DNA of 64,000 nucleotides from Symbiotaphrina buchneri (GCA_001599915.1 BCIG01000001.1:186001-250000), one strand, 5' to 3'. Positions 35,933 to 48,905 are shown, numbered from the stretch's first letter. Program-made: numbers and translations. The notes: a model not told the origin generated them from the sequence alone.

Positions 35933-36840
35933 ATGGGCTCGATAGGAGAGCCCCCAGCTGCTGCTGCAAGCGCACAGGACGTCGATGATCGCGAATATAC
36001 AGTGCTGGTCACAGGTTTCGGTGTAAGCAACCTTTGCGCCTCGAGGTCGAGGATGCGCCCCGACCCCAGAGGGCAGCACACAGATTATATTAACATAGAC
36101 TGTTCCAGCCCTTCCGGACCGAATATCCTGTCAATCCCTCCGGCGTCATCTGCCAGCGCTTGCCCTCGGAGCTTCCTTCAGTATCACACCCGTGGGCCCC
36201 GTCTCCGCGGATCCGTCATATCAAGTACCCGGAGCCCATCCATGTGGCATACTCCAGCGTGAGGGAATTGATCCCCCGGCTGTACGAGCAATATCCCGAT
36301 GTTGACATGGTGCTACATATTGGCATGGCGGGCGGCAGACGTCATTACACCCTCGAGACCCTGGCTAGAAATGGCGAGTATCTAGCTCGAGACGTGGATG
36401 GTGAATTGGAGGGAGGCTATTATAAATCAATGGGGACGCCGGAGTTCTTCCGCACAGGTTTCGACGCGGACGATGTGTGGAGGAGATGGGTGGGCGCCGC
36501 GCCGGTATGTGTCTTCTGCTGATCCCCGGCCATTGAGTACGAAGAGTAGACGCATAATGGGAAAGTGGGACCTGACAGGGAGTCTGTTCAACAGGATCTG
36601 GATCTCCAACCCTCCGAAGACGCTGGGCTATATCTATGCGAGTACATATATTACTCCTCGCTGCTGCATTTCTGGAAGTCTGGCCGCGCGGCGGCTGTTG
36701 CCTTCTTACATATCCCCGGCGAATCAACCGAGGAAGACTTACAGAAAGGGGTCAAAGCAGCGATCACTCTGACCAGAGCCATGACGGATAGTTTCAGGAA
36801 ACGTGGGCTTTCGAAACCGGCACCATCTGTTGCTTCATGA
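35933..36840 (+). CDS. Pyroglutamyl peptidase I (peptidase family C15)
   Basis: Cytosolic cysteine peptidase that removes N-terminal pyroglutamate. Exons 35933-36022, 36109-36504 and 36595-36840 (243 residues; introns 86 and 90 nt). VLVTGFGPFRTEYPVNPSG is the family start; the first intron falls between TGFG and PF. The catalytic triad is visible: Glu113 in RRHYTLE, Cys177 in GLYLCEYIYYSSL and His201 in VAFLHIPG. The Cys-His spacing of 24 equals that of bacterial enzymes. An extension of about 20 residues precedes the core. The gene runs tail to tail with POL5, 85 bases apart. Confidence 0.93.
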
Positions 36841-36925
36841 AGAATGCCTGATAGAGTGATTTTTTTCATTCCCTTTCGGTTCCTGCGGAACCCTGCCCTT
36901 GAGCATTTAGACTTCCCATCTAGAA

Positions 36926-39900
36926 TTATTCCTGCAATTGCTTCGCAGCTGAAGCTGACCAGTTGACGAAATCTGAGAAGAATGATGGCTGAACTTTGCA
37001 TTCCTTCTTCAGCAACCATTGCCGCCAGGTGGTCATATAGGTGGCGAGAACGGATTCGACGTTCTCCTTCGAAATTGTCGTCGCGATCTTCGCAAGAAGC
37101 AAGCTTGACTGACTGCAAGCTCTTGTGTGAGCGCCGGAGGCTTCCCGGACAGTTTCATCGTGTACGGCTTTGAGTAATTGAGACACAGTTTCGTTGTCGA
37201 CCTTTGGCGCCATCTCTTTCGTTTTGCAGTTCTTTGCGAATTCTCTGATGATGTTACAAGCTTTGTCAGAAATGCTTTTCGCAGTTGTCGTCCGGATCAA
37301 TCTTAATAGAGGCAAGATAAGTTCCAGAGCGATTGGGTTGCTGTTCTCCTGCTTCAGATATATCTCGACAAGATCAAGGACTCGAATCTTGAAATTGATT
37401 ATATTCTGTTTGGCGTCCTTTTTCTCCTTCTTGTTGCTGGTGACTTTCCGCCTCTCCTGGAAAACTTTCGTAAGGTGCGGTTCGAGTGCCATCATCTCCT
37501 CGTCGTCCATGTCCTCTTCGGACGACTCCTCATCTTCCATTCCGGGTTCCAATTTCTTCGTGCCAAGGGCTGCTGCAAGTTTAGCGTCAAAAGCAGCAAG
37601 CTCTTCATCATCCGCTTCATCATCGGTATCGCCAGCATCCTCATCGGTGCCAGCGCTCTTCGATGATCCGTCGGAATCTTCACCATTTTCTGAACCCTCA
37701 CTGTCGGACGCGGAGCCTTTGCCGTCAACCATTTCAACATCAGAGTCCATCTCTTCTTCTTCACTGCTCTCCTCGTTTTCATCATCGTCTAACTCCTGAT
37801 CGAACATACTCTGTTGCCCTCTAAGAGACTCTTTACTTTCAAGAACCTGCGTCGAGTCAATTTAGCTGTCCATTGACAGTAGAGATTGATATACTCACAT
37901 CAATCAAGGACTGCAACGCAGGACGAGTGATGCTTGCAGCAAATGCGACGAAGACTTGTGACGCCAGCTTGCGAAAAAGTTGCGAAGGTCTAGAGACGAA
38001 AGTCAGGAGAATCTCGACCAGGGCTTCTGACGCTGTGGGCCCCTCTGCCGATTTACGCTTGGAGCCTGCGATAGCTTCATAGCATGGTCTTAGTTCACCC
38101 AGAACCGACACCGCGTCCACGTCTCCATCATACACTTGTAAGAGAGTCAATGAATATAGTAGTCCTAAAGCTTGCAAAGAAGGCTTTTTCTTATCCGAGG
38201 CATTTGACTCCTGGCAGCAGTTAGCACATGGGCAGCTGAAGAAAGGCTACTTTCATACCTGAGAATGTAGACGGTCGAGGATATTGAAGGCGTCTAGAAT
38301 GGTCTGGCGAACTTTGTCATCAGATTCGAAAGCCGCTTGCGTTCCATCGTTCTGCGACTCTAGCGCCCGAACACGCTGTATTGCAAGATATGGGTATCTT
38401 GAAGCATCGGCCCCCGGTGACGTTACGAGATGAGTCAAGCACGACGAGAGCCGAGATTTGAAGATAGAACGTGTTGTATCCGTAATTAGAGGTTCTGGCA
38501 AAACATGTTCTGCGCCGGGAACCGAGACGGCGGAGCTGGCATAGCCAACCGTGGCATACAGCGTCAGCAACTGTTCGTACCAGCTCTCATAACCTTCGAC
38601 CTTCTTGGCACGTAGAGCAGACATCAACTGGTCGGCGAGATATTGACGACGAGATTCGCAAGCTTTTGGTTCGTTGAGTCCCGGGCGAGAGATAAGTCTG
38701 GCCAGAATCGAGGTACACTCTTGCAGCCCGTCCTCCTGACACTGTGAGAGCAACTTCTCGACAGTCTTTGTTTTTGTGATCTGGTCAAAGTTTGACGCTC
38801 CAGCAGGCCCTACCAGGCCAAGGAGAGCCACAGGAGCTACGTCCGGGTCCTTCTCAATCCTTGCATGGAGGTCCTTGATAGCCTTGCTCGCCGCACGATG
38901 CAGATATCTATCCTGGCTAGCAAGATGATTGATAAGGCACCTCACGAAGTTTTTGCCGAATATGGAGGTTGTTATGCATGATTTTGGAGCAGTTGTCACC
39001 AGTTTTGAGAAGAGCAAGAAACCCCAACTTTTCCGCTCATCGGAAGATGAAGCAGCGAAGAGACCATCTGTTATAGTAAGAATCGCTTCCAAAAGGGGAT
39101 TATGAGTGGAACTCACTATCAACAGTTTCCACCCAGAATTCTTCGAATGAAAGCTGCCTATGTTTGTCATCCTTGGTCGGAACGTCTGCCGCTTCATTGT
39201 AATAATGGGCCAGAATGATATCCCACACAAAATGCAGTTTTGCATTCCATGTCCCTTTTTGGAGCTGCTTGGTCGACGTCTGGTCATCCGCATTTGGAGA
39301 AACGGTGGCCTCTTTCAGCACCTTGGCGAGACTGGTCCTTTCCTTGCTGTTCAAGGGATCCTTATGATGCCACACATTCTTGGGAAGTTGGACCTGCGGT
39401 AAATCGGCCTGGACGGTGAGCCATATAGCAACACCTTCCGGCGTCTTGGCCAGACCATGGGCGCATAGCTGGTCAATTGCCGCCTTCGCGAAGCCTTGTT
39501 CATCACGCCCGTCTCTGGAAGCCAATATTCTCAACCCAGCACATATGATCCAGCCACATTGTTCCCTGAGCCAAGACTTCTTTTTGGCTAGCTCATAGAC
39601 GATGTCCAAGAGGCGGACTATGTCATCCGCCGAAGTCTGCGGGAGGAACAGAACTGAAGATTTCACGATGGCTTCGGCCCCAAAGAGCCTACCCAGATAG
39701 CAATCTCTCTCTTCCTAGATATGTACCCATCAGCAAATAGTCAAATGGATATCGGAATATATGACGGACTTGGCCAGTAGCACCCCCATCAGGTTGTGTC
39801 CGCGCTGTTAGGATGTCCAGCACTTGGCTGATTGTGAGCTCGGAGTGGTCCTCCTTCTGGCTCGCCGTAAAGAGTTGAGACAGGATCTCCGTGGCCGCTA

Positions 39901-40129
39901 TCGAGAAGCCTATCCGAGCAGCCTTCCTGCTGCTTGCCAGGCCTCTAAACAACCTTCCAAGGACAGCTTCGGCTTTGGGCGCATCCGGCGCATTTGCATC
40001 CAAGACCTTCGAGATCAAGGAATGGGCTGCTTTGAGGCGAATTGCTTCATCCTCATTGGCCAGGTCTTCGTATATCTCGACAAGCTGCACATCGACAGGC
40101 CTCGACTCTCTAGGTCGTTTCCGAGACAT
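36926..40129 (-). CDS. POL5: POL5/MYBBP1A-family nucleolar protein (DNA polymerase phi family)
   Basis: Essential nucleolar ribosome-biogenesis factor; despite the name the yeast protein acts in rRNA synthesis and pre-60S assembly. Five exons on minus: 40129-39770, 39714-39117, 39067-38259, 38210-37899 and 37846-36926 (999 residues). Introns are 48-55 nt. HEAT-like helical repeats fill most of the protein, from LANEDEAIRLKAAHSLISKV and LGRLFRGLASSRKAARIGFS onward. A long acidic run rich in Glu, Asp and Ser lies at about residues 700-800. It is followed by the conserved FQERRKVTSNKKEKKDAKQN and the helical C-terminus. All exon joins are supported by phase and by helix continuity. Confidence 0.93.
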
Positions 40130-43100
40130 GTTACCGGCGTTGTCTCTGTGCGCTTGTCCTGCAGCTGTTCAAGTCTGGGGAATTTACAAAAATATTACAG
40201 ATCACGTGACAATTACTGGATTGGGCATGGTCAAAGATCGGACCTAGTTTTTGCGTGCTCCGAGTACAAACACCGAATACCCACCTCCGCTCTACGAAGG
40301 TAAGAATATTTCTTAGACTCGCCGGAGATAGGTGGACGTTGAAAGCCCATCTGTCGCGCAGGAAGTCGTATAATTGCGGCAATTGTTGAATGAGTCCAAT
40401 AATTCATGCACAAATGCGGGAGTTCTCAGAGAGGATCTGACCCTGACCCAGCCTGGTCCAGGCTCGGGCCGAGATGTCTCTAGAGCGTCACATCCACTAC
40501 TGCAGTGAGTAAGACTGAACGGTGCATTCCAAACTCAGGATCAATCTCAAGCTCGGGGTTTATGCCATGCACATGGAGGTTAATGCAAAGTAGAATGGTG
40601 CTCACGCCACGGCGGCTTCAAGACTATGACATTTTTGTGAGCAATCTCCGCTCAAAATCCTTCCTCGAACTGCTCGTTCGGCAGGAGGTGGTGATGCAGA
40701 TTGAAGTTTGTCAGATTCCTGACTCATGGGATAACAGGTCCCGAAGGCTCTGAACAGTCTGAATTACTTATGCCCACAATTTCCTTAGAAAGACATCTCG
40801 ACATCATGAAGGGCAAAACGTCCAGCAGAAGCAAAGTTATGGATCAAAGCCGAGTTTATGCAATAAAATACAGCCTAAATCATTGTCAATTCAAGGAGTA
40901 CGATACCATTTTCAAAGCACAGAAAAGATTTCTCGGACTTAGGTTTCAATAATAAGAGCACAAACAATTGCAATAATGATACGAAGCAGTGTACGGTAAG
41001 CTGATTTTCCTATGCGGAGTAAACAATAAAATCGATAATGACGCATGAGATACGGAGTAGGCCCGAGAGTCCGTAGCCAAGGTACGAAAAGCAACCGAGT
41101 TGGGAAGCTCAGGTTGTTTGCTGGTGCGTGCTATAGGTGGGGCCGAAGGATACGAATATGGAGGTTACCTGGTACGGGCTATGTTAGGAACCCCCCACCT
41201 AGGGCGTTTTAGGTAGGTCAGCTCGTATCGTGGTATCGCGGTATCACGGGAGCAGGCGTTGTCTGCTTACCTTGGCTTTGTTTACAGACACGTCTCACCG
41301 AGTTACCCGATAACCACGCGCGGGGCGACATCCCGACCAGCTGGACCGGCGCCTACATCAAAAGTGCTCGCACCCTCAGCGGGGTCGCTGTATTGTGTCT
41401 CTCAGCGCCAAGATCGTCCAGAAAAGTTTATGACCATATTGTTATGAGGCATATGACGGACACTGCAGGGATCTGGAGGCCCGATGAAGTTTGGTAGCTC
41501 GGGAGTTCTACCTCCCGGCCAAACTTACGGCGCAGGTGCATCAAAGCGTTCGAAAGGACAGCATTATTCTGCTAGAGCGGCCAAAACGTGACAATTTGCA
41601 GACGCCCAAAAGACCAATGGGAACCGCATTGCGGTTGTACAAATCGGTTCTTATCCTTGCTCGAAGCGCTACGGGGCCGCACTGTGCCCTTAGACACCAT
41701 GCAGAGCAGGGTGTAGTTTCAGCCATTGCTTCAAAGTGGAACGCCCGGAAGAAGACCACCCACTGAACTAGTGCCCAGGCAGCTAAGGTAGTTACTGTAC
41801 GAAGTAAGAGAGAAGAAGGTCGTGAGCAAAGCTACCGCCCGTACCTGCATCACACATGATGGGGTGAGTCCTCAGCATGTCAAGCACGACGATCGGTTCT
41901 GCCAACATTATTTGCAATATTTATAGCACGAATTACTGCTCGGCAAGCAAAGCCCGCCACTTCGTATCTTGCTCTGGTATTTCGTACCACTTCGGAGCAG
42001 ATCCGATTGCTGCAAGGATCTGCTAAGCCATTTCCAGGTCCAGTAGACGAGCTGCACCAGATCTGGAGGAAGTTGAGATCCCCGCAGAAAGGAGAGCCGT
42101 GCGTAGCGCTGGCCAGCAGAAGGCGTCTTACGCAAGGGCGGCTAAGGTAGTTCCTTTACTATTCGAGGTCGTTCCTTACCTCTTTGTACGGTACTTATCT
42201 GAACATACTTTGTGCTAAGGCATGAGGGGTTGGCCTGCCCAGACCTGCCGTCATCCAATCCTCGGACATGCTGCCTAGCTCCTTCAGGAGGGCTTATCCT
42301 TGCTGCGGTTGCCGTCTCTTTGAGCTCTGACAGGCCAGCCGGTTTCATATGGAAGCCTCTGGGCTAGTCATGGCGGCGCTGTAACCGAAAGAGACGAGCT
42401 GAACGCGCTGCCGGCTTATGGTCTGACCTTTAGAGTTCCGAGCGGACGGGCCCAAAAGAGTACGAGAAAGGTCCACTGAAAAGCAATGATGGCATGTAGG
42501 CTGGCCGCGCTGTGCTGGGCCTGGTGATATACACGTGAGAATACCTACCCGTAGTAATAGAATCGGTATATCTGGTTACGGATGGTTATCGTAGTGGGTG
42601 CCAAATTGGGACGCGAATAGCTGGAATGGCGGGTTGGCCTGGCGTCGTCTCGGACTCGGAAGTTTCTAACATTATCATTTTGGCGGACAACTGTCGAACG
42701 CGGCCATTGATGTGCTGTGACCTTTTGGAGCGCAATTAATGCGTTAAAATAAGAATAGCTATCGTTGATAATCTACGAGAATGATCGTGTAGTGTGCCAT
42801 GCTTTCCCACAGGTTTCTCTCGAGCTGGATCGTCGATCGATATAAACGCTGTCCCGCGTGCCAGCCGTCGCTCTAGGCAAGCCACCAAAAGTCGCACTTA
42901 GGAGTTGGCCATGTGCGAGCAACATTTCCAGGGTCTCTTATTTTGATTATTCCAAGCTTGAATTGCACCCTGATTCCGTAGGAGTGACGTACGTAGTCAC
43001 GCACGGAAAGGAGCAACAATAATAATAATCTTGTCGGGACAGCGCGCGTAATCGTGAATTTGTAGAGATACCGTAGACACGAGCCGCTGAAATATGCTTC

Positions 43101-44131
43101 GTCTAAGCTTGCTTATTCGCAGCGAAGCATGTCGACTTCCCGGATTTTCAGGTACGAGAAATGTTGATCCGCTGGCGCCATCTCCGATCTCCTATTGCTG
43201 GCATCAAGTACGAGGGTGCCTTTCCATGAGCTGATTGACTGATTCCGAATATTGTCGTTGGCTTGAGGACTGCCGATTTCCGTGTTCCTGGCTCGCTGGG
43301 TTGGGGTCTGGCGGTTAGCAGAGTACCTAAGGTAAGGTAGACCTGCCCTGCCCTCGCTGCCTTGCTGCACTCCGTACAGCCCGCCTAAAGTCCCAAGTCG
43401 CTACCTGAGGTAAAGTCCGGTACCGTACCTTAGGACGGCCGCACTACCTGCTCTAGGTAGGAATACCAGCGTTAAGGCACGACTAAGGTACTCTACCTGC
43501 GTTACCCTTTCTCACGCTCCGCTCCATCTTACGGGGCAACCAGGATCTGGTTTTCCCGTACAAAGTAACCACGGAAACACATGCAACCTGCGCCAATTGC
43601 TCTTTCTTTTCGCTCAAAACCACCTCCTCTCCTCTCCCCCTCCCCTCCCCTCCCTTCTCCTCCCAGACTTCGCTCACGATCGTCTCGAAGGCCCCGCCTC
43701 GGCTCATCGGTTCGAACCGCTGGAGAGTTGGGGGGTTGAAGGCCTGCCTTTCCTACCTTTACCCCAGGGTTGTGCTCAAGAACCGCAGCGAACAGCCCGC
43801 CCGTCAGATTGCTGGACCATCTCTGGCTCCCTTACGACTTCAACGACAGATAATATCGACAAACGATCATTCATCCATCCCGAGGAGCCCAGGTGGATCC
43901 CGACAATTTAGCAATTGAGGGAAGCTAGAGTCGTGTTTTATTGCCTAGGTATTTCGCCTCCGTCCTTCGGCACGAGCTCGATCGGTCCAAGCATTCCCCC
44001 ACGGGAAGCTACATCGACGTTATTTCGGACTTCTGGAAATTATCTCAATTGCATGTTCTCAGATCTGGCTTGATTGCCGTGAACTCCACTGCATCATTAG
44101 CAACGAACATTGCTATCACTGCTCGTTATCA
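40130..44131. other. Gene-poor 4 kb intergenic region, divergent promoters
   Basis: Separates POL5 (-) from the Cdc25 gene (+). No credible coding sequence. It is dotted with short palindromes of the ACCTAAGGTA type, mostly at 41190-43500, and with TACGAAGTA/TACGGAGTA motifs (41051, 41798, 43369). AATAATAATAAT is near 43018. A C/T-rich tract at 43621-43664 and a likely long or spliced leader precede the Cdc25 start. Confidence 0.5.
43621..43664 (+). promoter_or_regulatory. C/T-rich tract upstream of the Cdc25 gene
   Basis: About 44 bases almost entirely C and T on the plus strand, 470 nt before the start codon. Pyrimidine tracts of this sort are common near transcription starts in filamentous fungi; the assignment to a promoter is inference. 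Confidence 0.4.
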
Positions 44132-46020
44132 ATGGAACGATCCTCACCGCTGGCTGCAATGCAGCCTCCCGCCCTGCCAATGGGTTCTTGGGGATTTCGA
44201 AAAGACATATCCACGGCTGGGGCACAATTCCCTCGCCCGAACCCGTTTGCTCCCACGACATTCGACTTTCGAGAATTGAGCATGAAGAAAGCCTCGTCGG
44301 ATTACTTCGCCTTGCAGCCCATCCGAGGATCATCGCCAACCGCCAGCCTTGCTGCCGATCTATCTCAGAACTTCCATATTGATCAGAGGTAGTCAGCTCC
44401 TGAAGATGTGAAAGGAGTGACCTAACGTGATTAATCCACAGTCCGCAATTACCCACGCCGCGACGCTCACTTTTCACGAACAATCTCTTTGCAACCGTCG
44501 ATGGTCGAGGTATGCATGTCCCTTGGCCCTTGTGGCTTTGTGCTATACAGGAGCTGATCCCTCTTAGAAAACGTGACCACTCCACCTATACCCTCTTCGT
44601 CGCCTGGACCGCAGGATGATTCAATGGACATCTCACCGTTGCCACACAAAGTACCCTTCATGGTCATGACAGATGTATCAGAGGATATTCAGATACAGGT
44701 AGACCCGCCTGCCGACACACCCATGCTGTCGTCTCCGCCTAGTGTTTCTGCACCCGTTACAGAGGAAGTACGACCGAATCCATTCGCTGAGTAAGTGGAG
44801 CTCCTTCCTGCTCTCCTTGAGGTGGGCTAACATAATCCGTTGTAGTCGAAAGAAAAGCTTCATCCGGCCTTCTCTCGTTCGAACAAAAGGATACTCGACC
44901 AATAATGTCCCCTCCAAGACCAGTATGCCAGAACTCCAACCTCCTCCCTTCAAGTTTGGGGCCGGGAGTAAGCTGTCCACTTCAACCTCGATGTCTCTTA
45001 GCGAATGTTTCACTGCTTCGCCCCCGCAAGACCGCAGCTGTTCTTTTGGCCAAGCATCAACTGGATTGATGCCGCCTCCGAGACCGAGACAACCATTCAC
45101 GGCAATCTCTAGTTTCAACAGGACTGGCTCGCCGATCAACGGTAACATTCGCAAAACATCCAATCCTTTCAACAGACCACGCAAGCAATTCCGCCGGACT
45201 CTCAGTATGTTTGAGCATCCTGCAGATGTAATAAAGCAAGAGAAGAAAACGGCGTGTCCGACCCAACAACTGTCTGCTGGCACTGGTATCGATGATGACC
45301 AGAAATTGCTCTTACCGCATTTTATTCCGGAAGACCGCCCGGATAGTCTACCCCGTATCACCAAAGAAACGCTTGTCGACGTGCTGGACGGGAAATACAA
45401 GCACATGTACGATCAGACTCTGATTGTTGACTGTCGCTTCGAGTATGAGTATGAGGGCGGACACATTGAGGGTGCCGTCAACTTCAATGACAAGGACCTT
45501 TTAGCGGAAAAACTGTTCGAGACATCTGCGCCTCCCGATACATTGCTGATCCTGCACTGTGAATACTCCGCACACCGCGCACCTATAATGTAGGAGTTCA
45601 CCCTCCGGCAATTGCTGTTCAGTCTAACAAGTGCACAGGGCGAAGTTTGTCCGTCATCAAGATCGAGCATATAATGATTTCCGGTACCCGAAGCTCACGT
45701 ATCCGGAAGTCTACATACTCGATGGTGGCTACAGCACTTTCTTCAACAACTACAGATCTCGTTGCTTTCCGCAAAACTATGTGGAAATGGACTCCTTGGA
45801 ACATGCTTCCGCTTGTGAACGCGGCATGGACAAGCTCAGGCAACGTCGAAAGCTTAGCAGGGCACAGACTTTTGCATTCGGTCAGCATGGCCACGGCATG
45901 CAGGACAGTCCCACAGCTGTTGGGAGATCGAGTACAGATTCTGTGATGATGACTGATCTTCTCGACGATTCCGCACACGACTCGAGACGGCTGCCTGCAA
46001 AGCGAATGGCGTCGTTTTAA
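44132..46020 (+). CDS. nimT: M-phase inducer phosphatase Cdc25/NimT
   Basis: Dual-specificity phosphatase that activates Cdk1 by removing the inhibitory phosphate, driving entry into mitosis. Five exons: 44132-44388, 44442-44509, 44568-44790, 44846-45589 and 45639-46020 (557 residues; introns 49-58 nt). The N-terminal regulatory half is Ser/Pro-rich with possible Cdk sites. The rhodanese-like catalytic domain starts near LPRITKETLVDVLDGKYKH and has LIVDCRFEYEYEGGHIEGAV. The active-site loop is HC421EYSAHR427. An intron splits the Met codon just after it, followed by AKFVRHQDRAYNDFRYPKLT. LDGGYSTFF closes the domain. The N-terminus MERSSPLAAMQ supports the chosen start. Confidence 0.95.
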
Positions 46021-47270
46021 CGGCCGTCTTGCCGTCGAGTTGGAGTAACCATACTATTTCAACGGGCCAGACCTGCTCGTCCAGAGCAATTCTGCCCACT
46101 GAACCGCGTCCTCTGTTACGCGACATGTCTGTGCTGGGCGGCGTTATGTTTCCGGTCAAGCCATGTCATTACATTCTGATCGGCGTCTAGCGACGGCGTC
46201 TGGGAGCTATTTCCTTTTCATAGTCGTGAATACTTTTCTGGCCCCTTTTCTTTTGTTCTATGATTTTGAACAAACAGCTCCCCATCTGCTCTCTGTCTCA
46301 GGCGAGTTCACCGCGGCCAGCTCTGCTCAGGATACACCAGTGCTGGAGGGAAGACAGATCTCACCCTTTCCTGTAGCCTCGAACGGTATCCTGAAGAATA
46401 TGTCTGCGACCTTTTCTTTTGTTATTCATGGGGGTGGTCAAAACTCTTTGCGGCCGCTAGCTCTCAGTGCGTATTGGAAGAGCGGTTGTTAGACCTCTCG
46501 ACCCCACTGAACCATCACTGTCCGACTCCACCGTGGTTCTAGGCAGGCATGACATTGTGTCGACCGCCGAATAACTGCAACAACCCTGTTACCAGTCTAC
46601 CACCCTTTCTTCTTACATCCGACGGCATTCAGCGTGAAGCGTTTCCTCATAACCCCTCTGCTAGACTTACGCATCTTGGTTTCTTGCGACCTCCAGCTAC
46701 ACTGCATTGATGTTTTGTGCGTCATTCATCTTCGCTTCTTCATGTACGTACCGTTCCCACCGGGTTCTGTTTGCGCCTGGCTTCGCTTTACAGCTTGAGC
46801 AAAGCTTAGAAGCTCGGGTGGGGTGTAAAACGCAAGTCGCGCCGGTTGGCCAGAAGGCTGTGGTAATGATGTGGTCTACAGGGGACGAGGAGATTGCTCT
46901 CGTATGAGGTTAAGATCAATATGACCCGATCCATCTCACTAATCCACCGTTCCACATCCAAAATGCGAGATGGCAATAGCAGTGCATTATTGTCGTAGTC
47001 AGTAGAAGACAACAATGGTTTAATAATGCACCATTGTGATTCCCTGCTCATTCGATCCCCTTGGCGGACCACCGAACCATCGTCAAATCGCTTTCGACCC
47101 CGCAATATACGCGAAGCAGACGCGTTGAGCCCTACTGCTCGTTCAGTTTCGCTTCTGATAGGCTGGCCGGTACCCCCGAATTCAGATCCATTCAACGGCC
47201 ATTATCGGTCGCTGCATTGTGTTTGCAGTCTGCCAACCGTCTCTGTGCTCGGTGCGCGGTGCTGACGAGA
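46021..47270. other. Intergenic: SLD5 promoter region
   Basis: Between two plus-strand genes. An open frame enters SLD5 in frame from about 47061, but it has no ATG before 47271. No repeat or RNA recognised. Confidence 0.55.
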
Positions 47271-48046
47271 ATGGACATTGATGATATCCTTGCCGACATT
47301 AATGGCGACCACATCCCGCAAGAGAGTCTTGATCTGCAGGAGCTGACTCGCGCATGGGTTGCGGAACGTGTCGCACCAGAGATCCTTCCCTGGCCCGAAG
47401 CTCTGATGGAACGCACCATGGAGCGCATACGCAAGCAGGTAAGGCCCAATAACCATGGTGCGCTTGCCATCGGCAGAGTACTGATCAAGTGACTAGATAG
47501 AACTGGTGGAGGAGCAAACGGGCAATATGGATCCGAAGACGAACTTTCGTCTTATCATCATTCAGACCGAGCTGGAGCGCTTCAAATTCCTTGTGCGATC
47601 CTTCCTCCGTGCAAGAATCGCCAAAGTAATTCCCTCTGCGACACCGCTCCACCTGGTATGCAATTGATGCTGAAAGCACGTTACAGATCGACACCCATGC
47701 CCTGCACATCCTTTCCGCGCCAGGGGTCAAACAACGTCTTTCACCGGCAGAAGTCTCCTATCTGACGGCTCACCAGTCCCTGCTCCATAACCACTACCGC
47801 GCGTCCTTTCTGTCGTCCTTCCCACCTCAGTTGCAACGCTTAGATGACACAGCAGGCGGAATTAGCATGATCGAGGCCCCAGATCTCGACAAGGCAGTAT
47901 TCATCAGAGTCTTGCGGGATGTGGACGAACTCATTGTAGTGGAAGGTACAGATGCTGCTGCACGATTCACCAGAGGGGATATATTCGTGGTCCGATACAG
48001 CATTGTGCGAGAGTTGGTGGCACGTGGAGATGTTGAACTAATATGA
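47271..48046 (+). CDS. SLD5: GINS complex subunit SLD5
   Basis: Part of the GINS tetramer, which joins Cdc45 and MCM2-7 in the replicative helicase. Exons 47271-47438, 47497-47625 and 47687-48046 (218 residues; introns 58 and 61 nt). The N-terminus reads [20 protein letters not shown], then [20 protein letters not shown]. The core helix is [20 protein letters not shown] with LRARIAK. The C-terminal beta domain has [31 protein letters not shown] and ends GDVELI, as expected for SLD5. Confidence 0.94.
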
Positions 48047-48496
48047 GTGGCAAGAGAGACCGCGGGTTCCTCATACTACTACGGACGACTTCTGCGAGGG
48101 AAGCCTTCCAAACAGATACATACATTCTCACAGGAGATTGGTGGGTCCAACTTTCAGGAGCACGATAGCCCCTCCTCCGCTCACGATCTCCCGGGGAAGT
48201 GGAGCCGATGGAGCTAGTGGATTCACTCGACGAGTGTGGGTGGTGATGGTACACATTGCTCTATTTGGTAGCAGTGGCAGCGGAGACAGACCTGGACCAT
48301 GGCCCACAGACCAGGGAACAGGAAAGACCACATTTTGCGACTTTGCACGAGTGCAATCTTTCAGTCCATCGGATTCTGATGCTGGTCAAGCTAAGCCAAT
48401 GGGCCATATTCGTCTTTCTTCTAAAAGAGCTGTGAAAGGACTCCAAGGAAGAGGGGAAAGGGTAGCGTGTCTCTGATTCCCGCCATGAATCGGATG
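48047..48496. other. Intergenic, convergent 3' ends
   Basis: Between the 3' ends of SLD5 and the small GPI-type gene. Nothing recognised. Confidence 0.55.
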
Positions 48497-48905
48497 TCAC
48501 AAAACTATAGCCACCGCACCGACAATTGCTGCCCCAGCGGCCAGTTCATGCAGCCTCATGGTCACTGCCGGAATTCCCGCAGCTGTACTCGTACTCGAAG
48601 CCACTGCTCCAGTGGCAGCGGTGTTACTCGCAATGACTGATGGTGTGGTGGTCATTGACCCGGTCGAGGTCGATACAGACGAGTAAGACAGACCGCTGGG
48701 GATATTGGTAGGATCGTACGGTCCATTACTGGCAGTGCCGGAGGGTTGATGGGAAGTTGCACCCTCGACTTGCCGCTGAAACAGATGGAACCAGTCAGCC
48801 AGTCAGCCAAAAAAGATAACAGTCGTGGAGGTGCTGCACCATGTCTAGTTGCGCATTCGCTGCCACGGCGAGCGCTGCGAGGGGCAGGGTGCTGAGGAAC
48901 CGCAT
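48497..48905 (-). CDS. Small secreted Ser/Thr-rich protein, probable GPI anchor
   Basis: Two exons on minus, 48905-48840 and 48775-48497, give 114 residues. The N-terminal signal peptide is MRFLSTLPLAALAVAANA. The middle is Ser/Thr/Ala/Pro-rich (for example LSYSSVSTSTGSMTTTPS), a likely O-glycosylated cell-wall stretch. The C-terminus is hydrophobic (LAAGAAIVGAVAIVL) after a small-residue patch, as in GPI-anchor signals. The 64-nt intron ends in a good CTGAC and TTTCAG but starts GTGCAG, a weak donor. Reading straight through meets a stop inside the intron, and the tested downstream donor shifts the frame to an early stop. Such small proteins are common in fungi; no function is assigned. Confidence 0.68.

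Noticed and set aside
37194-37799. Ser-rich plus-strand open frame of 201 codons inside POL5
   Set aside because: It is the antisense of the acidic Glu/Asp repeat of POL5, which reads as Ser/Phe-rich on the other strand.
43706-43718. B-box-like GGTTCGAACC
   Set aside because: It is palindromic and has no A box at tRNA distance on either strand.
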